From: Saccopteryx bilineata
Lineage: Eukaryota; Chordata; Mammalia; Chiroptera; Emballonuridae
DNA length: 64,000 nucleotides
Assembly: GCF_036850765.1 (NCBI RefSeq)
Contig: NC_089490.1
Coordinates: forward strand, 105,394,574 to 105,458,573
Direction of reading: 5' to 3'
A program made the translations under genes and the position numbers. Below the pieces are notes generated by a model. It was not told the origin of the DNA. It worked only from the letters and a program-made list of their open reading frames with translations, and searched no databases. Positions 11,862 through 23,871 of this stretch are shown piece by piece (within the stretch, counting starts at the first letter, position 1; the number at the start of each line of letters is the position of its first letter).

Positions 11862-14800
11862 AGGGGGGGAGGAGCAGGAAGCATCAACTCCCATATGTGC
11901 CTTGACCAGGCAAGCCCAGGGTTTTGAACTGGCAACCTCAGCATTTCCAGGTCGACACTTTATCCACTGTGCCACCACAGGTCAGGCCAATAAAATCTTT
12001 TTTAAAAAAACTATATAAGAAGGAGAAACTCAATATAAATGATTTTCAGTGGAAAAGGCTCACTAGGATTCTGAGAGAAGATTTCAAGTTGCATTATTAA
12101 ACAATTTCTAAGAAAAACGTTTGTATAATATGGGATTCCGCAGGTTTTCACTTCTTCTGACATGTCATTTGAGAATAAATTTTCATCTAGTGCCCCCTTT
12201 TTTTTCTGTGAGAAAAGTCTTATCTAAAAAGTCTATAAAATATTTCTAACCCCTGAGCTATGCATAGAAAATTGAATAATTTTGTTTCCAAGCATGAAGA
12301 AATTGGTAGAGAGGCCTGCACATACTCCACGTTTTTTTGCATCCATTTCTCTAGTTGTTTGGTGATACGCTGGTGCTTCCACTCCGTCATGTTGGCAACA
12401 ATCACACCAGGATTGAAAGAGCACGTACTGGGGCTGATGCCAAGGTCTTTTATAGCCTTCTTTCGGTAATCCAGATAGCCCATGTATGTGTTCTGCAAAG
12501 GAGCAGGATATGCATGTAATGAATCTTGTTCCTAGAAAACAATCATTTTCTTGAAACGATTGTGCACTGTCTCTGGGTTTCCTCCTGTGTCACTGGCCAC
12601 TTCCTAGTGTCCTCTCCTGGTTTGCTCTTGTTTTCCCAACCTCTAAATCAGGGGTCTCAAACTCGCGGCCCGCGGACCACATGCGGCCCGCCGAATAATT
12701 TTGTGCGGCCCGCAGACTAATCCACGGGCTTACTTAATTTTATCCAAAATATTTTGAACTTTGTGGATTAGTCTGCGGGCCGCACAAAATTGTTCGGCAG
12801 GCCACGAGTTTGAGACCCCTGCAAATGATGAGTGCCCCAGTTTCATTCCCAGATCTGTTCCTTTCTTGGGCACTGACTCCCTAACAGCCTCAACTGGTCT
12901 CATGACTCTAAATGCTATCCATGTAGACAGCCCTGACCTCCCCTCTGGATTTCCGACTTCTGCTACATCTGCCAACTCTGTCTCCTCCTAGATGCTTAAT
13001 ATGGCAGCTCCACTTATATCCAAAAGTGTTCCTGATCTGATCTCAAACGTGCTTTCCTACTCTCTGCCCTATCGCAGTCAGTAGCAACACCCAGGATCAT
13101 TAGGCCAGCCTTGACTCCTCTTTCTCACTCTTCATCCAGATCTGTCAGCAGATCCTGTTGGTCCCATCTTCCAAAATATATCCAGAAGCGAAACACTTCC
13201 CACTGCCTCTGCTGCTCCCTACCTAGTCCAAGCCATAATTACCACTCACTGGATTTCTGCAAGTTCCTCCTAACCTGGCTTCCTGCTTCTTTCAGCCGCA
13301 CTCTGTCTGTTACTCATCTGCTCCGAGCCCCTCTAAGTAGCTTAACTCTTTCAGAGTAAAAGCCAGAGTTCCCAAAATGGCCTGCCCTGCCCTACACCAC
13401 CTGCTCTCCAATTTCTATTATTTTCCCTCTTGATCCCTTTGCCACACTCACCTCGTTCTTTAATTCACCAGACAAACCCCTACCTCAGGGCCTTTGCAAT
13501 TGCTGTTACCTTTGCTTGGAATGTTTGTCCCTCTGTTTAGGTGGTTCCTTTTATTCTTTCTGGTTTAGGCTCAGCAGCACCATCTCAGTGGAGCTTTCCA
13601 TGATCACCCTATTTAAAATATAGCCCCGACTTTTACCCCACTTCCACTCAGCAGTGACTCTGGGAAAGTTACTTCACCCTGCAAGGGCCACTTTTCTTAT
13701 CTGAAACAGGCAACAATAATATCTAAGTTGTCCTCATTTTGTGACCTGTGAGGAACTAACGTGTTATCACCAGAAACAACAGATGTTGTCTAGCTGGCTC
13801 TTAATCACCATCTGTATCATCTTAATCATCTTCATCTTCTTAATTATTTTACTTGTTTTTGCAGAGTCAGGAATTTTAGTTTTGTCGACTGTATTATTAG
13901 TACAGGCACATAGTAAGCACTCGATACAGGCAGGGCACGTTTTCACCCACAGGCTGCTGCCTGCCTCAGAGGGATGCTCAAATAGGATATGGAAGCAGTA
14001 TTAATCAGAAAACCCAAGCACTTTCTGGGTGCCAGGCACTGTTCTAAGAACTGTACACACATTACCTCATTAATTTCATGCCATAACTTTACATGTATTT
14101 AAATTAATGCTCACAATGACTCTCCCTTTATTTGACAGAAATAAAAAAGGAGAAAAACAGTTGTTTAAGTACCTTGTAAGGTCACAAAGTGATAGAGCCA
14201 AAGTCAGGTCTGGCCCCAGAGCTTAGGCCTTAAAGTTTGTCACATCTTAAATGTCACACATTTTTAAATTATCCCCTGGAACTCTTTTTGAAGAGTATTA
14301 GATTCTTAATAGCCCTTTGTATTTTAAAGCCATTCTTTTAGGTTCAGTATTACATATGGGTCACCTTTTCTCATTTCCACTAGGGTAAGGAGCTATTTAC
14401 CCTCTAACAAAGTCAGTATTTTTCCTCTACTTTTTCCCCAGGGGGAAAGCGATGGTCAAAACTCCAAAAATAGAACCAAAGAATCAGCAAGTCTCTTAGA
14501 GAAAACACCATATCTGACACAGATGGTGATTAAGAGCCAGCTAGACAACATCTGTTGTTTCTGGTGATAACACGTTAGTTCCTCACAGGTCACAAAATGA
14601 GGACAACTTAGATATTATTGTTGCCTGTTTCAGATAAGAAAAGTGGCCCTTGCAGGGTGAAGTAACTTGTCCCAGAGTCACTGCTGAGTGGAAGTGGGGT
14701 ATCAATCGGCAGCCCAGGCCCTTGGCTTCCGCCTCCAGAAGGACAGGGTCTCGAGGTGAAGCTTACACTCACTGTGCGGTGGGGGAGGGAAGAGGCGAAG

Positions 14801-17800
14801 GTGGGATTCGGAGGCAGTGTGCTCACCTGCAGCCCCACGTGTCTGTTGGTGTCCTGAAAGGAGGGTGAATCACAGTCATCCGAAAAGGCAGCCGCGTGGC
14901 CCAGGGCCAAGGTGGTGTCATATAGTTCTTGGATATCACCTGAATTTACAAACACCAGGAGTTAAGATAGTAATAGCATTTGCTTTAAGGCTGGATAGAG
15001 TCTTACAGTTTACACTAATCCCAGATTTTACTATAGGGGTGAAGTGTGTAATTCCTGTTTCATGTGGTGACAATTTACTTAATAAGAACAGCTCAGATCA
15101 ATTTGGAAAGCCACTTGATACGAAGCTCAGCTCAGCATTGGTCGAATGTCTTTATTTCTTTCGCTAAGTAGGTATCACAACAATGCTTATCTTTTTGCAT
15201 TTAAACACCAAAACTTAGCTCACCTCTAAGAATGTCATCAGTGAGACTAACTCTTTCTGCATTTTAGGGGTGCTGAGAGAGGAAAGGCTACCAAGCTCTT
15301 TATCTCGGACTTAAACAATCCGAGGGTGACTCTCCAAAGGTCCACTGACTGTCCACAGCAGTATCAACCCCTGTTTTCAGAATATTCCTGAATTTACAAC
15401 AGTACTATACTGCTAACTTTAACAAGCAGTGAAAATCACTGGGCAGCTAGCCATATGGAAAGTGAAGAGACACAGTCATTCTACTTATCATGTGCTCCTT
15501 TTCCAAGTGTCCTGGTGGTCAGCGAGTATACCTTGTACAATTACATCATCGTCCAAATAGATGACTTTCTCGTGTTGGTGGGTAAGCAGAGGGAGATAAA
15601 ACCGAACAAAGTTCAGCTGTTAAAACAACAAAAGAAGCAACAGTGGAGAAGAGGCATATGGTTCAGCATCTTCCAGGGGGTGCTGGAGGGTCGGCCCCAA
15701 CTGCTCAGACTGTCGCCACCCTCATCTCTGTGGACTGTTGCAGTGGGAATCATGGAGGCTTCCTCCTTAATCTGTTAGGCCACAAATTACCTGTCTTCCT
15801 CTACACTTGGTAATTTGACTACTCTTAACTAAATCAGCCTCACACACCCACTCACCCACCCACACACACACACAGGCATCATCCTCAACAATAAACTCAA
15901 TCCCATAGCTCCTTAAACCAGAAAATACTCAGAGAAGCATTGTCTAAGAGTGAGTGTTTTATTAGTCACAACATGGCTTAATCCAAACTCCCAGTTTAGG
16001 TTATACGACGATAATATCTGGAGTTGGGGAAAGATCATGTCCTTTGACAAAGGGCTTAGAATTTAGATTTTCAAAGATGGATTTAAGTAACAATTATATG
16101 TAGAAGGTAAATTCTACATTTTCTGTAAACCTGCCATCAGCACCACTCTTTATGCTGGAGCGAGTCGGTACCTTCTATAGGAAGTCTTGAAGTAAGATTC
16201 CAAAGCTAGCAAAAGAAGTAGGGTCTTCTGAAGATGCTTTAGTCAAGACTGGGAAGTATATAATCCATCATGCAACTGGTTTTCCTTAGCTGCTGGGATA
16301 TTTCAAGTTAAACTTTATGTCCCATCACAGTACATACAACAGCCTGTGGGGCTGGGAATGTTTTTCCTGGTCTCACTCCTTGACCCTTACCCCACAAGTA
16401 TATTCACACACATAAATGCATACTACATTTTATTATCATGCTTCATTTCTTCTCTAACAAGTGTTTATCAAAACCATCTCAAAGCCTTTCTGGAGCAGGT
16501 GGCTTATAAACGACAAGCAGAGTTTGGTGGAGATCTAACAACTGTGAGGCTTCAAAACTATTCCGTCTGCATCCCAGTGGCTAGACCTCCGTGCTGGGTC
16601 TCACCAAGGACCGGCCCCAGCACATGCATGGTCCTACTCACCGGCTGGAGCAATTCGGGCCTCGATGAGTCTGGTCTGATCTTCCCTTTGAGGACCATGG
16701 GGTTGAATTCCACTACTTTAAAGTTTATTTCTCTTAGTTTAGAATGTTCAATCCATTTTCTAAAGAAATGACAAAAAAAAAAAAAAGGAAACTTCTAGTA
16801 CACACCTCCTACCTTTTCTCAATTTGCCTAGTGTTTTAATCTGTTGCCTCCTTAGAAGTTAAAAATGTGTGCAATCTTGCCCTGGCCAGTTGGCTAAGCA
16901 GTAGAGCATCGGCCCGGCATGTGGAAGTCCCAGGTTCAATTCTGGGCCAGGGCACACAGGAAAAGTGCCCATCTGCTTCCCCCTTCCCCCTCTCCTTTCT
17001 CTCTGTCTCTCTCTTCCCCTCCTGCAGTCAAGGCTCCGTTAGAGCAAAGTTGGCACGGGCGCTGAGGATGGCTCCGGGGCCTATGCCTCAGATGCTAGAA
17101 TGGCTCCAGCTGCAATGGAGCAATGGCCCAGATGGGCCAAGCATCGCCCCCTGGTGGGCAAGCCAGGTGGATCCCAGTCAGGCACATGCGGGAGTCTGTC
17201 TCTCTGCCTCCCCACTTCTCACTTCAGAAAAATACAAAAAATAAAAATAAATAAAGTGTGTAACCTTATTGGAATTTAGCCTGTAAATCCCTATTTTTTC
17301 TCCCATCTGGACTGGTTTAAATCTTTCCTTTTTTAAAAAAAAATTATTATTCATGTAACTTTTTCTGCAAAGGAAATGAAACAAAATAGTCATAACCAAA
17401 TATCTTCCCAGATCCACATAGTCTCCACAGGAAACTGAAAGAACATAAAATGTTCCCCGTCTTATAAAGCAGCATCTGTATTTGCTGGGACCATCACTGC
17501 CACATGTTAACAACCCTGTCATGTTGTGAAGCAGGACATTCTCAGCCGTCCACGGTGACTGCTCACCATTGCCCTGCCATTTGGACTCCAAGCGTGATTT
17601 GAATTGACCTTTGTTTCTTTGTCTCTGTCTCTCAGTCTTCCCCATCCCTCCTCACTCCCGCCTTTTCCCCTTCATGTTTCCTCAGTCTCACAGAACTTCT
17701 GTCTTTTAATCTAATTTGTAAGTTTTTTGGAAGAAATCTCAAAATTTCCAATACTTAAACCGCACATGTTAGCATTTATAGTTGATTAAAAATGGATAGA

Positions 17801-20800
17801 AGAATTAAATCTTTCCAACAAAATTTAGATCTGCAAAATTTGAACCATAACCCTGGCTGGATAGCTCAGTTGGTTAGAGCTTCATCCCGAAGTGCAGAGG
17901 TTGCTGGTTTGATCCCCGGTCAGGGCACATACAGGAACATCTTTCTTTTCTCTCTCCTTCTTTTATCTCTCTCTCTCTCTCTATCTATCTATCTATATAC
18001 ATATATATATATATCCCTTCCTCTCTCTCTCTCTTAAATCAGTAAATTCTAAAATTTTTTAATCTGAACCATAAAAAGCAGTCATTTGCATAATTTTTAA
18101 TGTCAGTTACATCAAAATAAAGCAGCAGAGTGTGGGAGGCAGTCACATCAATAAGAAAAAGACAGCCCTCATTTTTATAATACATTTAAAATTTGATTTT
18201 GTCTTTTTTTTTAGTGTGGTGAGTGATGTGAAAGATATCCCTTTGCAGTTCAAAAATTATAATTAGAGATGATTCTAAGCCATATTAAAATGATTATGTT
18301 AATATTCTTTCAGATTCAGAAAGCAGAGAAAAGAGAAACCATTTTAGAAAGCGTTTCATATGAACTGCTTAAGGATGGAGTTCCTTAGTTTGTTAGACAA
18401 TCCAGTTCTGCAGAATGACGCACTGCCCCACCAGATTAGTGAGGCTTTGCTGGAAATCCCCTAGTGAAACAACACTTTTGTCAGGACACCAGGTAAACCT
18501 TGAGTCATCCCCTTCTTAATTCGAATGATGTTTCTCAAATGGAAGAAAGAAGGAAATTACTTTAAGGAAAAACAAGGAAGATCGAAAGAACGTAGCAAAC
18601 TCCCAAGTCTGTAGTACACGACTGACCGTATTCGAGACAGAGTGTTCCGGAGCCCAACTACATAGAACAAAATGTTGGCGTCTGTGTTGCTATAGATGCT
18701 ATTGATGGCGGCCATGGCAGCGCCCATTCTCCCTGCTGCCGCACAAATCACAATGGGGATCTCCTCCTCCAGTTCCTCAGGCGGCTCGGCGTCATCATCT
18801 GGAAACATCAAAATAGCGTTAGGAACACGAAGGACTTTCACAATAGAGCCAGTTAAACTTGTCTTCCACACAATAGCACACGTGGAAGAGACTGCTGACT
18901 GTTCTTCATCCAGTCTTTCCTTCTTCCCTTAGAAAAAGAACCCTGGAATTTTAGCTGACACATAGCCAACTAAGTATATTTTTTCCAGACTCCCTTGAAG
19001 CTTTATGTGGTCAAGTTCTCAACAGTGGGATGTTAGTGCAACTAATGTGTGCAACCACTGGGCTTGCTTTGTAAGGAATTTGCTTACCCTCCCCTGATCC
19101 TATCCCCTTTCCTTCCCCTTGGTTGAAATGGTGATATGATGGCAACCTCCCTGGACCATGAGATGGAAGCTATGTGTTAAGGATACCAAAACCATGAGAT
19201 AGAAGGAATCTTGCTCTAGATCAGGGGTCTCAAACTCAACTCAGCATGTGGACCGCAGAGCAAGATCACAGCCGTTCGGCGGGCCGCACTAGGTCTACAA
19301 AAGGCAACTGTTATGCAACACTTTTCTCACTGCAGTTGAAAACAAAAAAAAGATCAGTACAACAAGCACAATCGTACATGCAGTTTACTCAGTGTCACAA
19401 AACGACCAGAAACTGTAGTTCGCATCACAACTGCTGTTAACTAAGCTAATATCTAGCTAGGATGCTAGAGAAATGAAAAATACAAGTAGGCCCCTAGGCT
19501 TACTTAATTTTATCCAAAATATTTTGAACTTCGTGGATTAGTCTGCGGGCCGCACAAAATTGTTCGGCGGGCCGTGAGTTTGAGACCCCTGCTCTAGATG
19601 ATTGTGGAACTGACACATCAGACTTTCTCTTGAGTGAGAAAATAAAATTTCTATTTTGCTTAAGTCACTAGTGGTTTGAACTCTTACAGAAGCCAATTGG
19701 ATAGCCTAACACATACCCACAGTTAAAGAATACATGAAGGACTGAAAAGCCTCATTTGATTCAACAATTCCTCAACTTTCCTCTGATTTGGAATTTCTAC
19801 CTCACCTATGCTGGTACAAAAAACACTGCTTATGACTGTCCTTCCCTTGTCCACGCTCTAGTCAAGTGTCTCAAAAGTTGACAGGAAGAAAAAGGAGGTA
19901 AACAAAAAGTATGACTAATATACAAGATCAATAATTTATTATTATTATTTTTTTTCCTGAAGCTGGAAACGGGAGGCAGTCAGACAGACTCTCACATGCG
20001 CCCAACCAGGATCCACCCAGCATGCCCACCAGGGGGCGATGCTCTGCCCATCCGGGGTGTCGCTCTGTTGCGACCAGAGCCACTCTAGCGCCTGAGGCAG
20101 AGGCCATGGAGCCATCCCCAGTGCCTGGGCCAACTTTGCTCCAATGGAGCCTTGGCTGCGGGAGGGGAAGAGAGAGAGAGACAGAGAGGAAGGAGAGGGG
20201 GAGGGGTGGAGAAGCAGATGGGCGCCTCTCCTATGTGCCCTGGCCGGAAATCGAACCTGGGACTTCCGCACACCAGGCCGAATCTACCACTGAGCCAACC
20301 AGCCAGGGCCTAATTTATTATTCTTTTGAGCCTTGGCTAGCATAGGAAATATCAATAATGTATATATGTATTATTTTAAAACCAGAATGAAACCATTTCA
20401 TAGTCTTCTGCAACTTTCTTTTCCACTCAACATACCATGAATATCTTTCCATGTCAATGTTACATTCTTTTGAATGATATTTCATATTACCGATACTTTG
20501 TTAACACTGGGATAAAAGTTGTGATTTTTGGAACCATTCGTGTGGTCCAAACACTGTATCAGAATATAGTTGATTAATCAGTCAGGATGTGCATGTCCTT
20601 AAAGTTGTTTTTAACAACTGTTATAAAAGCCACTGGCGCCTGACCAGGCGGTGGCACAGTGGATAGAGCATCGGACTGGGATGCCAAGGACCCAGGTTCA
20701 AGACCCAGAGGTCGCCAGCTTGAGCGCTGGCTCATCTGGTTTGAGCAAGGTTCACCAGCTTAAGTCCAAGGTCGCTGGCTCAAGCAAGGGATCACTCGGT

Positions 20801-23800
20801 CTGCCGTAGCCCCCTGGTCAAGGCACATATGAGAAATCAGTCAATGGACAACTAAGGAGCTGAAACAAAGAATTGATGTTTCTCATCTCTCCCTTCTTGT
20901 CTGTCTGTCCCTATCTGTCCCTCTCTCTGACTCTCTCTGTCTCTGCCACAAAAAAAATAAATAAATAAAAGCCACTCACTTCATTCCATGGAGAAAAGAG
21001 TTTGCAGTGGGATAAGCTAATCAAATGTGTTGGTTTATAAGTAGGGAGTGAAATGTGAGGAATAAAGAGCTCAAAGTTCAAACAACATTTGACCCTGTAT
21101 GACTTCCCTTCTCTCTCAAAACAGTTTTAGTAGGCATAATTTAGATACTGAGTTTTCTATAACTTCTAAAATTTGTATGTTGAAGCCCAAACTTCTAGTA
21201 CCTCAAAATGTAGACAGTACTTGGACATAGGGCGTTTGAAGAGGCAATTAAGTTAAAATGAGGCTATTATGGAGCTGGTGCTTAATCCAATATGATTGGC
21301 ATCCTTTTAAGAAGAGGAAGAGATACCAGGGACACATGTATAGAGAAAGGTCATGTAAGAACACAGCAAAAAGGCAGCCATCTCACGACTCTTTTATGGA
21401 TTCTTGCTGTATTGGCCAAGAGTTTGCTTAAAGGCTTTAATCACTGTAAAAAAAAAAAATAGAAGACTGGATAAAGAAGATGTGGCACATATACACTATG
21501 GAATACTACTCAGCCATAAGAAATGATGACATCGGATCATTTACAACAAAGTGGTGGGATCTTAATAACATTATACGGAGTGAAATTAGTAAATCAGAAA
21601 AAAACAAGAACTGCATGATTCCATACATTGGTGGGACATAAAAATGAGACCAAGATACATGGACAAGAGTGTGGTAGTTGGGGGGGGGGGGAAGGAGAGA
21701 GAGGGGGGGCCACAAAGAAAACTAGATAGAAGGTGACGGAGGACAATCTGACTTTGGGTGATGGGTATGCAACATAATTGAATGACAAGATAACCTGGAC
21801 ATGTTTTCTTTGAATATGTGTACCCTGATTTATTGATGTCACCCCATTAAAATTAATAAAAATTTATTTATAAAAAATAAAAAAGGCAGCCATCTGCAAG
21901 CCAAGCAGAGAGGCCTAAAGACAGACCAATCCTACAAGCACCTCGACCTTGGACTGCCAGCCTCCTGAATTATGAGAAAATAAATGTCCATTGTTGTAGC
22001 CACCTAGTCTATTATACTCTGCTATGGTAGCCCTACCAAACCAATACAGATTTCTTTGTACTTACTTATTATAAGTGTAAGATTCAGTGATTTCTTTTTT
22101 TTTTTTTTGTAAATGTATAGTTGTGCAACCACCACCACAATCCAATTTTAGAACATTTCCATCACCAAAAAATGTTCCCTTGAGGCAGTCTGCAGTCAAC
22201 CCCTACCAGCCCTAGGCAACCACTAATCTGTTTTCTGTTTTCATAGATTAGCTTTTTCTGGAAAGTTTGCATAAATGGGCTCATACAATAGGTGGTATTT
22301 GGGGTCTGGCTTCTTTCATTTAGCGTAATGTTTGTGAGGTTTCTGCATATCATGGCATGTGTCAGTAGTCTGTTTCTTTTTATTGTTGAGGAGTACTCCA
22401 CTGTATGGATTTACTGCATTCTGTTCATTTATTTAATTACCAGTTGATTGCATGTCGATAGTTTCCAGTTTGGGGCTCCTCTGAATAATGCCCTGTAAAC
22501 ACTTGCATACATGTCTTAGTATAGAAATTATCTTCTTTCCAGGTGCTCCTGATGTTTATTTAAACCAGATTATACATATTCTTAATTGTTTTTATGAATT
22601 TTTATATTAAGGAAAAAAGTCAGCTTTGTGAGAGCAAGGACATGATTTTGTCCATTGTTGTGTGTTCAGTGCCTAGGTATATGGCTTTAAAAAAAAGTGT
22701 GGATTGACTGTGGATAAAGCACCAAAATATGAACTGTATTTGTCTTTGGCTGATATAGCTACAAGTAATATTTTTATCTTCTGTATTTTCCATAGATGAC
22801 TGTATTTGCTTTACTAACATAAAAAGTAAATTAGTTAAAACTATAATAAACACACTACCAGACTACCAGAGCTCCTTAATTTTGGTGTGAGTTGACTGTG
22901 TGTTTTGTGGTTGTAAAGGTGCCTTGTCATACAGTTCCCTTTGAGAGGGGATGCTGGGCCCCTCAGTGCTGCTGGGAGAGGATGAATGGTCAGGGTCAAT
23001 GCAACATCTTTTTTTTTTTATGACAGAGAGAGGGACAGACAGACAGGAAGAAAGAGAGATGAGAAGCATCAATTCTTCACTGCGGCACCTTTGTCTCATA
23101 TGTGCTTTGACGGGGGGTGGGGGGGAGATACAGCAGAGTGAGTGATCCCTTGCTCAAGCCAGTGTCCTTGGGCTTCAAGCCAGTGACCATGGGGCCTTGT
23201 CTGTGATCCCACACTCAAGCCAGCAACCCCACACTCAAGTGGAGAGCCCACGCTCAAGCCAGATGAGCCTGTGCCTGAGCCAGCAACCTTGGGTTTCAAA
23301 CTTGGGTCCTCCGTGTCCCAGTCCAACGCTCTATCCACTGTGCCACCACCTGGTCAGGCAGTGCAACATATTTTTTTTTTTTTGAGTTAACAATTATGAG
23401 ACTATTGGTGCACTGGTGAGAACGAACCAGCAAGGAGAAGAGACAGAGGGCAATTTTGATAAGCAAAATTATTGAGACCCAAAGACCTGGATGTGAAACA
23501 GGCTACTCTATGTGTGGTCCAAGAACCAACAGTGAGAGCATCAACTAGTAGCGTATTGGAAATGCTGATTCTCAGGCCCTGCCCTCAGTCTGCTGATTCA
23601 AAACCTCTCCAGGTGCGACCCAAGCCCTCCATGTGACTATATGCACTAAAGTTTGAGGAACACTGATATTCTAGGACACAACTGAAAAGTTGGCTTTGCA
23701 CGGCTATTCCTCAAGTGGGTCCTTAGGAGCTGACCAAATTGTATCCATCTCTGAACCCAGTTATTGAAAGGATGCAAAGAACATACGTAAACCAAGTTTC

Positions 23801-23824
23801 TAGGTATCCCATCTTGATGGATTA

Positions 23825-23871
<47 letters not shown>

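Noticed and set aside
13741..14004. 87-codon frame with a hydrophobic stretch
   Set aside because: It covers one arm of the inverted duplication and MIR-like sequence. No signal of coding.
17851..17925. tRNA gene
   Set aside because: The tRNA-like A and B boxes are followed by the CT-rich and A-rich SINE tail. It is a SINE head, as are the similar matches elsewhere.
23005..23359. CRISPR-like array of repeated CTCAAGCCAG units
   Set aside because: The units are internal repeats of a family B SINE variant, seen again at 27090 and 52424.
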